Below, piece after piece: positions 24,558 through 34,303 of a stretch of DNA of 64,000 nt. The notes beneath the pieces are model-generated. The model saw only the letters and a program-made list of their open reading frames with translations, had not been told where the DNA came from and searched no databases. How positions within the stretch are numbered: the first letter of the stretch is position 1; each line of letters begins with the position of its first letter. Source of the DNA: Polaribacter sp. IC073 (lineage in GTDB: Bacteria > Bacteroidota > Bacteroidia > Flavobacteriales > Flavobacteriaceae); the NCBI RefSeq assembly GCF_007997075.1, contig NZ_VORS01000001.1:248001-312000 (forward strand), written 5' to 3'. Both the position numbers and the translations under genes were made by a program.

Positions 24558-24604
24558 AAAGTATCTTACTTGTTAGAAATTAACTAAGTAATTTATTCTT
24601 TTCA

Positions 24605-24612
24605 TATCTTTG
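24605..24612 (+). promoter_or_regulatory. Putative -7 element of the HupE-like gene
   Basis: TATCTTTG matches TAnnTTTG, 20 nt upstream of the ATG at 24633. No clear -33 box. Confidence 0.45.
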
Positions 24613-24632
24613 AAATTCCTCTGAAAATTATA

Positions 24633-25217
24633 ATGATGAACGATTTTATTCTTTACTTTAAAATGGGTCTAAACCATGTTTTAGACTTTAGTGCTTACGA
24701 CCATATTTTATTTTTAATAGTTTTAGCGGTTGTCTTTAGCTTTCACCAATTTAAAAAAGTTTTTTGGTTGGTTACGCTTTTTACACTTGGGCATTCTGTA
24801 ACATTGGCTTTGTCTGCATACGGAATTCTAAGTCTTAACATGGATATGATTGAATTTCTAATTCCCGTAACTATTTTCATCACAGGAGTATTCAATGTTT
24901 TTACTGCTAAGAAATCATCCACAGGAAAAGAAAATATAAACTTATTTTTTGCCTCAATTTTTGGCTTAATTCATGGTTTAGGCTTTTCTAATTATTTTAA
25001 AATGATGGTTGGTAAAGAAGACGATAAACTTTTTCCGTTATTAGAATTTGCTTTAGGTATAGAAGCTGCACAAATAATTATTGTTTTAGGAATCTTAATT
25101 ATTGGCGCGATCCTTCAGAATTTTTTAAGAGTTGCCAGAAGAGATTGGGTTTTAGTTTGCTCTTCTATTGTAATTGGTTTCTCTATTCAAATGATGTTAG
25201 ACAGAGTATTTTGGTAA
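24633..25217 (+). CDS. HupE/UreJ-family membrane protein
   Basis: 194 aa with about six transmembrane helices. Contains the family pattern DHILFLIVLAVVF near the N-terminus, TLGHSVTLALSAYG, and LIHGLGFSNYF. HupE and UreJ proteins are nickel or cobalt permeases or accessory proteins next to hydrogenase or urease genes; neither enzyme is encoded in this window, so the transported ion is open. A second ATG at 24636 would shorten it by one residue. Stand-alone gene with its own promoter. Confidence 0.85.
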   Translation: MMNDFILYFKMGLNHVLDFSAYDHILFLIVLAVVFSFHQFKKVFWLVTLFTLGHSVTLALSAYGILSLNMDMIEFLIPVTIFITGVFNVFTAKKSSTGKENINLFFASIFGLIHGLGFSNYFKMMVGKEDDKLFPLLEFALGIEAAQIIIVLGILIIGAILQNFLRVARRDWVLVCSSIVIGFSIQMMLDRVFW

Positions 25218-25261
25218 TTTATTAACGTAACATTCTTATTAATCTTTTTACTTTCGTATTC

Positions 25262-25687
25262 ATGACAGCACAAAAACAGTTAAAATATGACAAAGCTTAC
25301 TTGAAAATGGCTTTAGAATGGGGAAAACTTTCTCACTGTAAACGAAAACAAGTTGGTGCCTTAATTGTAAAAGATAGAATGATTATTTCTGATGGCTTTA
25401 ACGGAACACCAACAGGTTTTAATAATTGTTGCGAAGACAAAGAAGGCATTACAAAATGGGAGGTTTTGCACGCAGAAGCTAACGCTATTTTAAAAGTTGC
25501 AAGCTCTACACAATCTGCAAAAAATGCAACTTTATATATTACCCTATCACCTTGTACACAATGTAGCAAACTAATTCACCAAGCAGGCATCAAAAGAGTT
25601 GTATATGCAAATTCTTATAGAGATACTGCTGGAATAGAATTTTTAGAAAAAGCTGGTGTAAAAATCACATATTTACCTTATGAATAA
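25262..25687 (+). CDS. dCMP deaminase family protein (ComEB-like)
   Basis: 141 aa zinc-dependent cytidine/deoxycytidylate deaminase. The zinc site is visible: LHAEANAIL (His, catalytic Glu) and SPCTQCSKLI (two Cys). Starts with KYDKAYLKMALEWGKLSHCK, as in ComEB/dCMP deaminases, and carries the GFNGTPTGFNNCCE segment. Supplies dUMP for thymidylate synthesis. Its last 8 bp overlap the start of the S41 protease gene, so the two are translated from one message. Confidence 0.9.
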   Translation: MTAQKQLKYDKAYLKMALEWGKLSHCKRKQVGALIVKDRMIISDGFNGTPTGFNNCCEDKEGITKWEVLHAEANAILKVASSTQSAKNATLYITLSPCTQCSKLIHQAGIKRVVYANSYRDTAGIEFLEKAGVKITYLPYE

Positions 25688-27251
25688 AAAAAATCTTCCA
25701 TTATTTCTTGCAATCGCAGTTGTTTTCGGAATCTTAATAGGCATGTCTTTTAGCGGAAGCTCTAGCAACTTATTGTCTTTCTCAAAAAGTTCTACCCAAG
25801 AAAGAAAAATAAAAAAACTAATAAATTTTATTGAAAACGATTATGTAGATAACGTTTCTACAGACAGTTTATTAGATGGTGCAATTACAAAAATGCTAGG
25901 CGAATTAGACCCGCATTCTGTCTATATTCCCAAAGAAAACCTACAAGCTGTTAAAGAAAATATGCAAGGTAATTTTGTAGGAATTGGTGTTCAGTTTAGA
26001 ATGATTTCCGACTCTATTACCGTTATTCAACCTATAAAAGGTGGTCCAAGTATAAAAGCCGGAATAAAAGCGGGTGACAGAATTTTAATGGCTAATAAAG
26101 ACACCCTTTTTGGAAAAGAATTAATAATTGATGCAATTCCTAAATTCTTAAAAGGAAAACCAAATACAGAAGTAAATCTTCAAATTTATAGAAAAAGTAC
26201 AGATTCTCTTTTTAATGTTGAAATTACGCGCGGTAAAGTAAATATTAAAAGTGTCGATTTAGCTTATATGATTAATGATTCTATTGGATATATTAAATTA
26301 GATCGCTTTGCTAGAAACACTTTTACAGAATTTAAATCTTCCTTAAATAATTTAATGGATGATGGCATGACAGACCTCGTTTTAGATCTTCGTGGAAATG
26401 GAGGTGGTTTTATAGACATCGCAAATAGTATTGTTGACGAATTTTTAGAAGATGACAAACTAATTGTCTTTACAAAGAATAATAAAGGTAAAATTGAAGA
26501 GTCTTTTGCAACTTCTAAGGGAGATTTCGAAAAAGGTGGTTTGTATGTTTTAATTGATGAAAATTCGGCTTCTGCTTCAGAAATTGTTGCCGGTGCCTTA
26601 CAAGACAACGACAAAGGAACGATCATTGGAAGACGTTCTTTTGGGAAAGGTTTGGTGCAAATAGAAATGGATCTAGGAGATGGTTCTGCAGTTCGGTTAA
26701 CAACTGCTCGCTATTATACGCCTACTGGTAGATCGATACAAAAACCGTATGCTGGTCACGGAAATAAAAATTATTACAAAGATTTTCAACAAAGAATTTC
26801 TAGTGGAGAGTTGCTAAATAAAGATAGTATAAAAGTAGTAGATTCTTTAAAATTTACAACACCTAAAGGGAAAGTTGTTTATGGCGGTGGAGGTATAATT
26901 CCTGATGTTTTTGTAGCGATAGACACCACTTCTTACATGTCTAATTTTTATTTTAATACTATTAATAATTTTGCTTTCGATTATGTAGATACAAATAGAA
27001 AGAAGCTAGCAAAATGGACCATCGCTACATATATTGAAGATTTTGACAAAGATGAAGCTGTTTTTAATAGTTATTTAGCTGATATTAAACAAAGAATTAA
27101 GCCTTCTTTTAGAGCAAAACAGAGCATTAAAAAATATTTAAAAGCTTCTATTGCAAACGTACTTTTTGGTGATGTTGGTTTCTACAGAATTATTCATGAA
27201 GAAGACAAAATGCTGCAAAAGGTTTTGGAGTTGGAAAGTACTAACGAATAG
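25680..27251 (+). CDS. S41-family C-terminal processing peptidase (Ctp)
   Basis: 523 aa. N-terminal signal anchor (residues 7-23), a tail-binding region, a PDZ domain (about 95-175, with GIGVQFRM and AGDRILMANKDT) and the S41 protease domain (about 190-370). The catalytic Ser298 is in ENSASASEIVAGAL and Lys323 in GRRSFGKGLVQ, with the 25-residue Ser-Lys spacing of the family. A C-terminal extension of about 150 residues follows. Acts in the periplasm on proteins with non-polar C-termini. Overlaps the deaminase gene by 8 bp; lpxH follows by 15 bp. Confidence 0.92.
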   Translation: MNKKNLPLFLAIAVVFGILIGMSFSGSSSNLLSFSKSSTQERKIKKLINFIENDYVDNVSTDSLLDGAITKMLGELDPHSVYIPKENLQAVKENMQGNFVGIGVQFRMISDSITVIQPIKGGPSIKAGIKAGDRILMANKDTLFGKELIIDAIPKFLKGKPNTEVNLQIYRKSTDSLFNVEITRGKVNIKSVDLAYMINDSIGYIKLDRFARNTFTEFKSSLNNLMDDGMTDLVLDLRGNGGGFIDIANSIVDEFLEDDKLIVFTKNNKGKIEESFATSKGDFEKGGLYVLIDENSASASEIVAGALQDNDKGTIIGRRSFGKGLVQIEMDLGDGSAVRLTTARYYTPTGRSIQKPYAGHGNKNYYKDFQQRISSGELLNKDSIKVVDSLKFTTPKGKVVYGGGGIIPDVFVAIDTTSYMSNFYFNTINNFAFDYVDTNRKKLAKWTIATYIEDFDKDEAVFNSYLADIKQRIKPSFRAKQSIKKYLKASIANVLFGDVGFYRIIHEEDKMLQKVLELESTNE

Positions 27252-27266
27252 CTTTTCTTTGTAGCA

Positions 27267-28031
27267 ATGATAAAAATAACCACTTCAAAAAATAAAAAAG
27301 TATATTTTGCTTCAGATCAGCACTTAGGTGCACCAACCGCTGAAGCTAGTTTTCCTAGAGAAAAAAAGTTTGTAGCTTGGTTAGATACCATTAAAAAAGA
27401 TGCAGAAGCTATTTTTATTTTAGGCGATTTATTCGATTTTTGGTTTGAATATAAAACAGTAGTTCCTAAGGGTTTTGTTAGAGTTTTAGGAAAATTAGCA
27501 GAAATTAGAGATGCCGGAATTCCCGTCTATTTCTTTGTGGGTAATCATGATTTATGGATGCATGATTATTTCGAAAAAGAATTAAATATACCTGTATACC
27601 ATGCACCAAAAGAGTTTCTCATCAACAATAAAAAGTTTTTAATTGGACATGGAGATGGTTTAGGACCCGGAGACAAAGGGTATAAACGCATGAAAAAAGT
27701 ATTTACTTTTCCTTTATTTAAGTGGATGTTTAGATGGCTTCACCCAGATATTGGCGTAAGACTTGGCCAATACATGTCTGTAAAAAATAAAATGATTTCT
27801 GGTGATGAAGATGCGAAATTTTTAGGAGAAGAAAACGAATGGTTGGTGCAATATTGTAAAAAGAAACTGACAGAAAAACATTATGATTACTTTGTTTTTG
27901 GACACCGACACCTTCCTTTAGAGATAAAATTACAAGAAAACAGCATCTATATAAATCTTGGCGATTGGATACATTATTATACCTATGGTGTCTTTTCAGA
28001 ACATACTTTTCTCTTACTTAAAGACGAATAA
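27267..28031 (+). CDS. lpxH: UDP-2,3-diacylglucosamine diphosphatase
   Basis: 254 aa calcineurin-like phosphoesterase of lipid A synthesis; makes lipid X from UDP-2,3-diacylglucosamine at the inner face of the inner membrane. Metal-binding motifs in order: FASDQHLGAP, ILGDLFDFWFEY, FVGNHDLWMHD, IGHGDGLGPGD and FGHRHLPLEI. Note SDQHLG in place of the usual SDxHL; the Asp and His are kept. Length fits LpxH of Bacteroidota. Last gene of the deaminase-S41-lpxH run. Confidence 0.88.
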   Translation: MIKITTSKNKKVYFASDQHLGAPTAEASFPREKKFVAWLDTIKKDAEAIFILGDLFDFWFEYKTVVPKGFVRVLGKLAEIRDAGIPVYFFVGNHDLWMHDYFEKELNIPVYHAPKEFLINNKKFLIGHGDGLGPGDKGYKRMKKVFTFPLFKWMFRWLHPDIGVRLGQYMSVKNKMISGDEDAKFLGEENEWLVQYCKKKLTEKHYDYFVFGHRHLPLEIKLQENSIYINLGDWIHYYTYGVFSEHTFLLLKDE

Positions 28032-28055
28032 TAGATACCTCAAGAATAAGAAAGA

Positions 28056-28086
28056 ACAAAAAAAAGCGGCAAATTGCCGCTTTTTT
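28056..28086. terminator. Bidirectional terminator between lpxH and the TonB receptor
   Basis: GCGGCA and TGCCGC form a GC-rich stem with a 3-nt loop, flanked by AAAAAA and TTTTTT, so it works on both strands at this tail-to-tail junction. Confidence 0.88.
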
Positions 28087-28104
28087 CTGATAAAATACAT
28101 TGGT

Positions 28105-31059
28105 TTATTTTAAGTTGAAACTTACTCTTGCAAATAAGAAACGACCACTAACACCAAATTGTTGAGATCTTCTAGACCAGTCAAAACGCCCACCGCTTCG
28201 GTTCGCTTCAATAGCTCTATCTGGGTATACGTCTAATAAATTATTAGCTCCTATAGTTAATGTTAAGTCTTCTGTAGCTTTGTAACCAAGTGATAAATCT
28301 GTAACTACTTTAGAGTTAAAGTTTTGCTGATTAGCAATCGAGTTTGTTGCCTCAGACACTTTTCCAAAGTAAACATTTCTAAAGAAAACATTAAACTTTC
28401 CTGAAGTTAAACTATTTGTTAAGTTCACTTTAGTTGTTGGTACTGCCTCTTCTAAATAGATTCTACTATCTTCTGGAAAATAAGTACTTTCTTGACCTGC
28501 GTCTTTTAATATTTGCGAAGAATTGATTCCACCTACTTGTCTTGTTTGAGAAAAAGTTCCTGATAAATCAGTTTTTAATCTTGTGTTTTTTCCAAAATTT
28601 GCCTTGTGTGAAATTACAACATCTACACCTGTAGATCTTGTGTCTATTGCATTTGCAAAGAAAGACGCTGCCGTTGCATTCGCTTGAACCAATAAGTTAG
28701 AAAGTTCTAAGTTAGCTGCATCAATTGGCTCTCCTGCATTTGGCAGACCATCAGCAATAAGTGTCGGTTTAAACTGACCCGTGTACACTACTCTATCATC
28801 AATATTTACAATATAACCATCTACAGTAAATGTAATATTAGACTCTGGTAATTTTGCTGTAAAACCTGCACTAAAACTATTAGAAGTTTCTTCTTTTAAT
28901 TGAGGAATTCCTAATAATTGTGCTGCTTTACTATCATTTGCAAACGTACCTACTTCTACAGGTAGACCATCTTGAAAAATAGTAGAGGTAGAGTTATAAT
29001 TTAATTGGTGTAAAGAAGGTGCTCTAAAACCAGTATTAAAGGAAGCTCTAATTCTAAAATTATCAGATGCTTTGTAAATAGACGCTAACTTAAAGTTTAC
29101 GGTAGCACCAAAATCTGAATAATTTTCATAACGTGTTGCAAAAGTAGTTGAGAATACTTCTGAAAATTTCGCATCTAAATCTAAGTAAGCAGCGACACTA
29201 CTACGTGCTCTTGCCAATTCGTTTTTAGGACCAAACCCAGGAAATACTTGAGAACCTCCTGGTCTAGAACTTCCAAAAAAGTCTTTTAACGGAGTGGTAC
29301 CCGCTATACCACTAAATGCTTGTCCATCTGCTTGGTATTGTGTGTAAGAAGACTCTTCTCCCGAAATAATTTCATAGTTTTCAATTCTATGTTCTGCTCC
29401 AAAAGCAAGACCAAATCCTTCAAAAGTGTCGTCATAAAATTTAGATATATCTAAATTGGTCGTGTTTTGTGTAAATGCAAATCCACCAGCATCAAAAGTG
29501 GTTGGAGATGCTTTTCCTTGAGAAGCATTGTAGGTATTCCCTATTCTATAATCGAATGCATTTCTACCGTAGGTATTTGAAAAATCTACATTCCACTCAC
29601 CAATTTTACCTTTGATACCAACAGCTAAAGATTTATCTGAAATTGTTGAATTAATTTCTGGTAAAAAACCATTATTGTAAGCAGGCGTATACGTTCTACT
29701 TTGGTTAGGTAATCTGTAAAAACCTGCAGAGTTACCATCTCTTGAACTTAAACCTGCAAAAGAATAGATTTCTGTACCATTGTCATCTAAAGGTAGTTTA
29801 AAGTTGGCAAAAAATCTACCTCCACGAACTTTAGATTGCCCAACTCTCATGTTAAAGTCTGTTCTATTCAAATTTCTTGCTGCCAATTCAGATGTAGTTG
29901 CATCGGCACCTAATATTGTTTGTAGCGCAGCTAAATCATCTCCTGCTGTTGTAGGATAACCAGCCGTGTTTGAAAATCCTTTTAGATCATTTAAAATAGT
30001 ATTGTATTCATTAGATGTTGGGTCTAATCCATTTGCTAAAGATAAAAATCTTGTGGTATCATAATTAGCTGCATTTGCTAATCTTTCAACAACATTATAT
30101 CCATTAAAAATATCTCCTTCCCATTCTTTCATTCTGTTGTAAGCTTCACGAACATCAAAATCTCCAGAAAAAGTAATAAAACCACCATTTTCACCTAAAG
30201 GCAATCCGTAGCTTGCACTAATGTTTGTAGTTTGTCCGTCTACACCACCTGTTTGTGCATTTGCATTTTTGCTAAAATTAGCTCCGGTAGTTACCGCTAA
30301 AGACAACTCATTTACTGTTTCGTTTAAAACAATATTTATAACTCCTGCAATAGCATCAGAACCATATTGTGCAGCTGCACCGTCTCTTAAAACTTCTAAT
30401 CTCTTAATTGCTGCTGCTGGTATTGCATTTAAATCTGTACCTACAGAACCTCTACCAAAAGTACCATTCACGTTTATTAAAGAAGAGGTGTGTCTTCTTT
30501 TCCCGTTGATTAATACCAACACTTGATCTGGACCTAAACCTCTTAATGAAGCAGGATCTACGTGATCTGTACCATCTGAAATAGTTTGTGTGTTCGATGT
30601 AAATGAAGGTGCTACAAAATTTAAAATTTGATTTAAATTTACTTGTGGTGATGATGCTGCTAATTCTTTTATATCAACAATATCAATTGGTACAGGAGAA
30701 TCTATGGCAGATCTATTTGGATTTCTAGAACCAATTACAACAATTTCTCCTAAAGAAACATTGTCTTCCTTTATTAGAATTGTTAAAAAAGTGTTTTTGG
30801 TAACCAGTACTTCTTTCGTTGCAAAACCAATAGAAGATACCACTATGGTAGTTGGCAAACCTTTTACCGTAAGGCTAAATTCTCCGATATCATTTGTGGT
30901 GGTTCCGTTTGATGTTCCTTTTACAAAGACATTCATGTAGGGTAAAGTTTGCCCAGAAGCATCTGTTACTTTTCCTTTAATAGTTTGTGCAACCATCGCT
31001 AAAGGCAACAAAAATAAGAAAGAAAAAAATAAAATTTTTTGTACGTTGTTTTGTTTCAT
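28105..31059 (-). CDS. TonB-dependent outer-membrane receptor 1 (no STN domain)
   Basis: 984 aa. Signal peptide (residues 1-25, ends VAQ), carboxypeptidase-regulatory-like domain (about 27-110), plug domain (about 115-240, with VLVLINGKRRH and AQYGSDAIAGVINIVL) and a 22-strand type barrel to the C-terminus, which ends in the aromatic FARVSFNLK pattern. Imports a ligand by way of TonB; the ligand is unknown, and there is no SusD partner. Its plug block PASLRGLGPDQVLVLINGKR is shared with the two receptors upstream, so the three are paralogs. The leader region upstream has several hairpins. Confidence 0.9.
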   Translation of the reverse strand: MKQNNVQKILFFSFLFLLPLAMVAQTIKGKVTDASGQTLPYMNVFVKGTSNGTTTNDIGEFSLTVKGLPTTIVVSSIGFATKEVLVTKNTFLTILIKEDNVSLGEIVVIGSRNPNRSAIDSPVPIDIVDIKELAASSPQVNLNQILNFVAPSFTSNTQTISDGTDHVDPASLRGLGPDQVLVLINGKRRHTSSLINVNGTFGRGSVGTDLNAIPAAAIKRLEVLRDGAAAQYGSDAIAGVINIVLNETVNELSLAVTTGANFSKNANAQTGGVDGQTTNISASYGLPLGENGGFITFSGDFDVREAYNRMKEWEGDIFNGYNVVERLANAANYDTTRFLSLANGLDPTSNEYNTILNDLKGFSNTAGYPTTAGDDLAALQTILGADATTSELAARNLNRTDFNMRVGQSKVRGGRFFANFKLPLDDNGTEIYSFAGLSSRDGNSAGFYRLPNQSRTYTPAYNNGFLPEINSTISDKSLAVGIKGKIGEWNVDFSNTYGRNAFDYRIGNTYNASQGKASPTTFDAGGFAFTQNTTNLDISKFYDDTFEGFGLAFGAEHRIENYEIISGEESSYTQYQADGQAFSGIAGTTPLKDFFGSSRPGGSQVFPGFGPKNELARARSSVAAYLDLDAKFSEVFSTTFATRYENYSDFGATVNFKLASIYKASDNFRIRASFNTGFRAPSLHQLNYNSTSTIFQDGLPVEVGTFANDSKAAQLLGIPQLKEETSNSFSAGFTAKLPESNITFTVDGYIVNIDDRVVYTGQFKPTLIADGLPNAGEPIDAANLELSNLLVQANATAASFFANAIDTRSTGVDVVISHKANFGKNTRLKTDLSGTFSQTRQVGGINSSQILKDAGQESTYFPEDSRIYLEEAVPTTKVNLTNSLTSGKFNVFFRNVYFGKVSEATNSIANQQNFNSKVVTDLSLGYKATEDLTLTIGANNLLDVYPDRAIEANRSGGRFDWSRRSQQFGVSGRFLFARVSFNLK

Positions 31060-31376
31060 AGTCCTCGTGTTTTAAAATTATTGTTTCTATTAAAAATAAT
31101 TAATTACGCTATCTAAACTACAACTTTTTGATAGAAGTATTTAATTATTAGCAATTTACTTTGAGATACACTTGTTTTAGTGTATTTTTTTTATTGAATA
31201 GGTAGCGATATATAAAAGGCACATGTTCCTTTTATATGCTGCTGTTTTAATAAAACGGCATTAAATTCTTGTTTTAAAAAAAGCCTTTCTATCCGTTATT
31301 AATCATTTACTTTTTTATGTAAAAAAAGGCTACTCTTTCGAGTAGCGTTTCCTAATTAATCAAATATAATTGTTCT
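31060..31376. other. Intergenic region with several hairpins between two TonB receptor genes
   Basis: 317 bp with no gene. It holds the terminator of receptor 2 (31320-31347), a stem 31210-31219/31228-31237 (ATATAAAAGG / CCTTTTATAT), a stem 31240-31248/31252-31260 (TGCTGTTTT / AAAACGGCA) and a stem 31166-31172/31179-31185 (ATACACT / AGTGTAT) followed on the plus strand by a run of T. On the minus strand these form the leader of receptor 1. I find no clear Bacteroidota promoter in the expected place. Confidence 0.6.
31320..31347 (-). terminator. Terminator of TonB receptor 2
   Basis: On the minus strand GCTACTC (31346-31340) pairs with GAGTAGC (31335-31329) with a GAAA-type loop, and the stem is followed by seven T. 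Lies 30 nt after the receptor 2 stop. Confidence 0.85.
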
Positions 31377-34145
31377 TTAAAACTGGTAATTTAAAGACAA
31401 ATTAAACATGGTACCTAATTGGCTAAAGTGAGAACCATCATAAGTAGTTATAGCATAACGATTATCAAATGTAATTGCATTTGAATTGTTTTGAAGTTCC
31501 GTTAACCCGGTACTTGTAAGAGTAGTATCGTTTATAATTGACTGTCCTGCTGCATTTTCTGCTTTAAAGCCCCATTCTGGTAATACATTAAATAGGTTAT
31601 TTACATTAAAAGCAATCGTTATTTTTTCTGATGCATTAAAATTAATCCCTAAATCTGTAATTATTTTTGGTGTAAATTCTGTTCTTAAATTGTCGCTCAT
31701 AAACTTTTGTTTAAAAGTAGTTTTTCCAAAATAAGTGTTGTTCAAAGAGAATCCGAATTTATTAATGTCATAATTAGCACCAAGAATCCATTTTGTTTTT
31801 GGTCTAGAAGTAAACATTAAAGCCTCTGTAGATCTATCTAAAACAGCATAACTGTTGCCATCTTCTGCTGTAATAGTAGGTATTTCATTTGTTCTTTCAT
31901 TCTTTATCGTGTAGTTACCAGATAAGTTGAATGCTAATTTACCATCCCCGATTTTAATTCCTCTAAAGTTAGATACAAAATCTAACCCAGAAGTTGTGGT
32001 GTTTAATCCGTTGATAAAAAATTGATTTCCTGCAATCGGATTCGTAAAAATAATTCTATCATCAACATCTATTTTATAGTAATCTAAAGTAAAACTAAAG
32101 TTTCTTGAAGGCTTACCACCAAAACCAATTGTAAAGTTTGTAGACTCTTCTGGATTTAAACTTGGTATACCTAATGCTCTTGCTTTTGGAGATACGTTAT
32201 TCACAATTCCGTTAATTTCAATTCCACCATCATCTGCAAAAGAATATTGTAATTTCTCTGTAAAAATTTGATGTAAAGTAGGCGCTCTAAATCCTGTAGA
32301 AATAGATGCTCTAACCGTATACTTATCATCTGCAAACTTATAACGAGAACTTACTTTCCAAACGAAAGTACTTCCAAAATCTGAATAATTTTCACCTCTA
32401 ATGGTCCCGTTTATTAAAAAGTCTTCAGAAATATCCCAAGCTAAATCGAAATATCCACCTAAATTATATCTGTTAAAACTTCCAGAGTTTTTTATATCGT
32501 TTCCTGCAAAAGAATCTGCACCACCACCTTCATAAGAGGCAACACTTCCTTCAATTATCTCGAAATTTTCTGTTCTAAATTCTGCTCCTACTGCAATGGC
32601 TACTTTATCAGATAAAATTTTTGAAATATCTAAATTCCCTACAACGTGATTAAAAGCGGTACCTCCTGGATTGAAACTAGTAGGACTATTTTCTCTATAC
32701 TTGTTATTCCCAAAAGCAACTTCTCCAGAATCAACCTCATTATTACTATTCGTATCTGTCCAAATAGGGTCTGTAAGCGAATATGAGCTATTATGAGAGT
32801 TATTTACGGTATATGTTTGTTGGTTCCCTCCAAAAGTTATGCTTGAATCAATATTCCAATCATTAATAACTTTTTTTAAACCCAATGTTGCATTATAATC
32901 ATTTAATAAACCTTCGAAAGTTGGCACATATCCATCAAAACCACCTGCATTTGTAGGATGATCACCAGGAAACAAATCTCCTAAATAAGGTTCTGAAACT
33001 ACAGATTTCCAATACGGAGTTCTATAATTTGCAAAAGAATTTACTTTTTTAAATACATATGCTGCATTAAAATAAATTTTTGAAGTTTCACTTAAATCAT
33101 AACCTCCATTAATTAAAAACTTTGCAGCAGCAGTTTCTGGAGCACCATTAATATTATTAGCATCAGGATTTCTTGATAAAAATTCTTGAACAACACCTAA
33201 GTCTGCACCAAATTCATTCGCTTCACCCTCTGCACTCACTTTACCGGGTCTATTTGCTAGACTTGTTTTAGAAAAATCTACTGTATAATTGATAAAACCG
33301 TTATCCTCTCCAATAGAAAAACCATTGTTCACAGAAACACCAAACATTTCGCCATCTCCTTTAGATGTCATCCCTGTTCTTAATGTTGCAGAACCTCCAT
33401 CTGAAGCATCTTTTAAAATGATATTCATAACCCCTGCAATCGCATCAGAACCATATTGAGCAGAAGCGCCGTCTCTTAAAATTTCAATAGACTTAATTGC
33501 ATCTGTTGGAATTGCAGAAATATCTGCACCCGTTTCACCACGTCCAGGAGAATCTTGTGTGTATAATAAAGCACTTAGATTTTTACGTTTCCCATTAATT
33601 AAAATTAAGGTTCTACTTGGCCCCATATTTCTAATTTCATACGGATCTAATAAAGAAGTAGCATCATTTACTGGTGTTTGCACAGTATTAAATGATGGTA
33701 TTCTGTATTGTAACGCTTTATCAAAACTAGTTTGTCCTGTAGAAACTAGGTCTTTTGCAGAAACAATATCTATTGGTAAAGGACTTTTTGTATTACTTCT
33801 TGCTGGGGTTCTAGATCCTGTAATTACAATTTCATTTAAAGCCTCATCTCCTTCTTGTATTGATATGTTTAAGAAAGCACTATTGGTTACTTTTACATTT
33901 TTCGATTTATAACCTATCGAAGACACAACAATAGTAACTGGTAATTTTTTTACTGTTAAACTAAACTCACCAGAATCATTAGTGGTAGTACCTATAGAAG
34001 TTCCTTTTACCAGAACATTCATATAAGGCAATGCGCTTCCAGAGGCATCTGTTACTTTTCCTTTTATTGTCTGTGCCATGAATGCTAAAGGAAGCATAAA
34101 CAGAAGAGCAATTGTACATAATTTTGATAAAGACTTTTGTTTCAT
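31377..34145 (-). CDS. TonB-dependent outer-membrane receptor 2 (no STN domain)
   Basis: 922 aa. Signal peptide 1-25 (ends FMAQ), carboxypeptidase-regulatory-like domain (about 27-110; its first 90 residues closely match receptor 1), plug (about 115-240, with RTLILINGKRK and ASAQYGSDAIAGVMNII) and barrel, ending FNLSLNYQF. Shorter barrel loops than receptor 1 account for the length difference. Same strand as the sigma-fecR-receptor 3 group and 158 bp behind receptor 3. Ligand unknown. The N-terminal likeness to receptor 1 points to a local duplication. Confidence 0.9.
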   Translation of the reverse strand: MKQKSLSKLCTIALLFMLPLAFMAQTIKGKVTDASGSALPYMNVLVKGTSIGTTTNDSGEFSLTVKKLPVTIVVSSIGYKSKNVKVTNSAFLNISIQEGDEALNEIVITGSRTPARSNTKSPLPIDIVSAKDLVSTGQTSFDKALQYRIPSFNTVQTPVNDATSLLDPYEIRNMGPSRTLILINGKRKNLSALLYTQDSPGRGETGADISAIPTDAIKSIEILRDGASAQYGSDAIAGVMNIILKDASDGGSATLRTGMTSKGDGEMFGVSVNNGFSIGEDNGFINYTVDFSKTSLANRPGKVSAEGEANEFGADLGVVQEFLSRNPDANNINGAPETAAAKFLINGGYDLSETSKIYFNAAYVFKKVNSFANYRTPYWKSVVSEPYLGDLFPGDHPTNAGGFDGYVPTFEGLLNDYNATLGLKKVINDWNIDSSITFGGNQQTYTVNNSHNSSYSLTDPIWTDTNSNNEVDSGEVAFGNNKYRENSPTSFNPGGTAFNHVVGNLDISKILSDKVAIAVGAEFRTENFEIIEGSVASYEGGGADSFAGNDIKNSGSFNRYNLGGYFDLAWDISEDFLINGTIRGENYSDFGSTFVWKVSSRYKFADDKYTVRASISTGFRAPTLHQIFTEKLQYSFADDGGIEINGIVNNVSPKARALGIPSLNPEESTNFTIGFGGKPSRNFSFTLDYYKIDVDDRIIFTNPIAGNQFFINGLNTTTSGLDFVSNFRGIKIGDGKLAFNLSGNYTIKNERTNEIPTITAEDGNSYAVLDRSTEALMFTSRPKTKWILGANYDINKFGFSLNNTYFGKTTFKQKFMSDNLRTEFTPKIITDLGINFNASEKITIAFNVNNLFNVLPEWGFKAENAAGQSIINDTTLTSTGLTELQNNSNAITFDNRYAITTYDGSHFSQLGTMFNLSLNYQF

Positions 34146-34303
34146 AAATAAATTATTAGTTAATAAATACGTTTAACTAGTTGCCGCTTTTTTTAAAGTT
34201 GCAGTAACCGATTTATTATATAAGACAGGAAATCTAAAAGTATACCCTTAAAAATTTATTTATTTTCAAAAAAAACTATAAAAAGCAATAGAATAGCTGC
34301 TAT

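Noticed and set aside
28105..31059. SusC/SusD polysaccharide utilisation locus
   Set aside because: The receptors lack a SusD gene beside them and lie with FecR/sigma, so I call them TonB receptors without a SusCD assignment.
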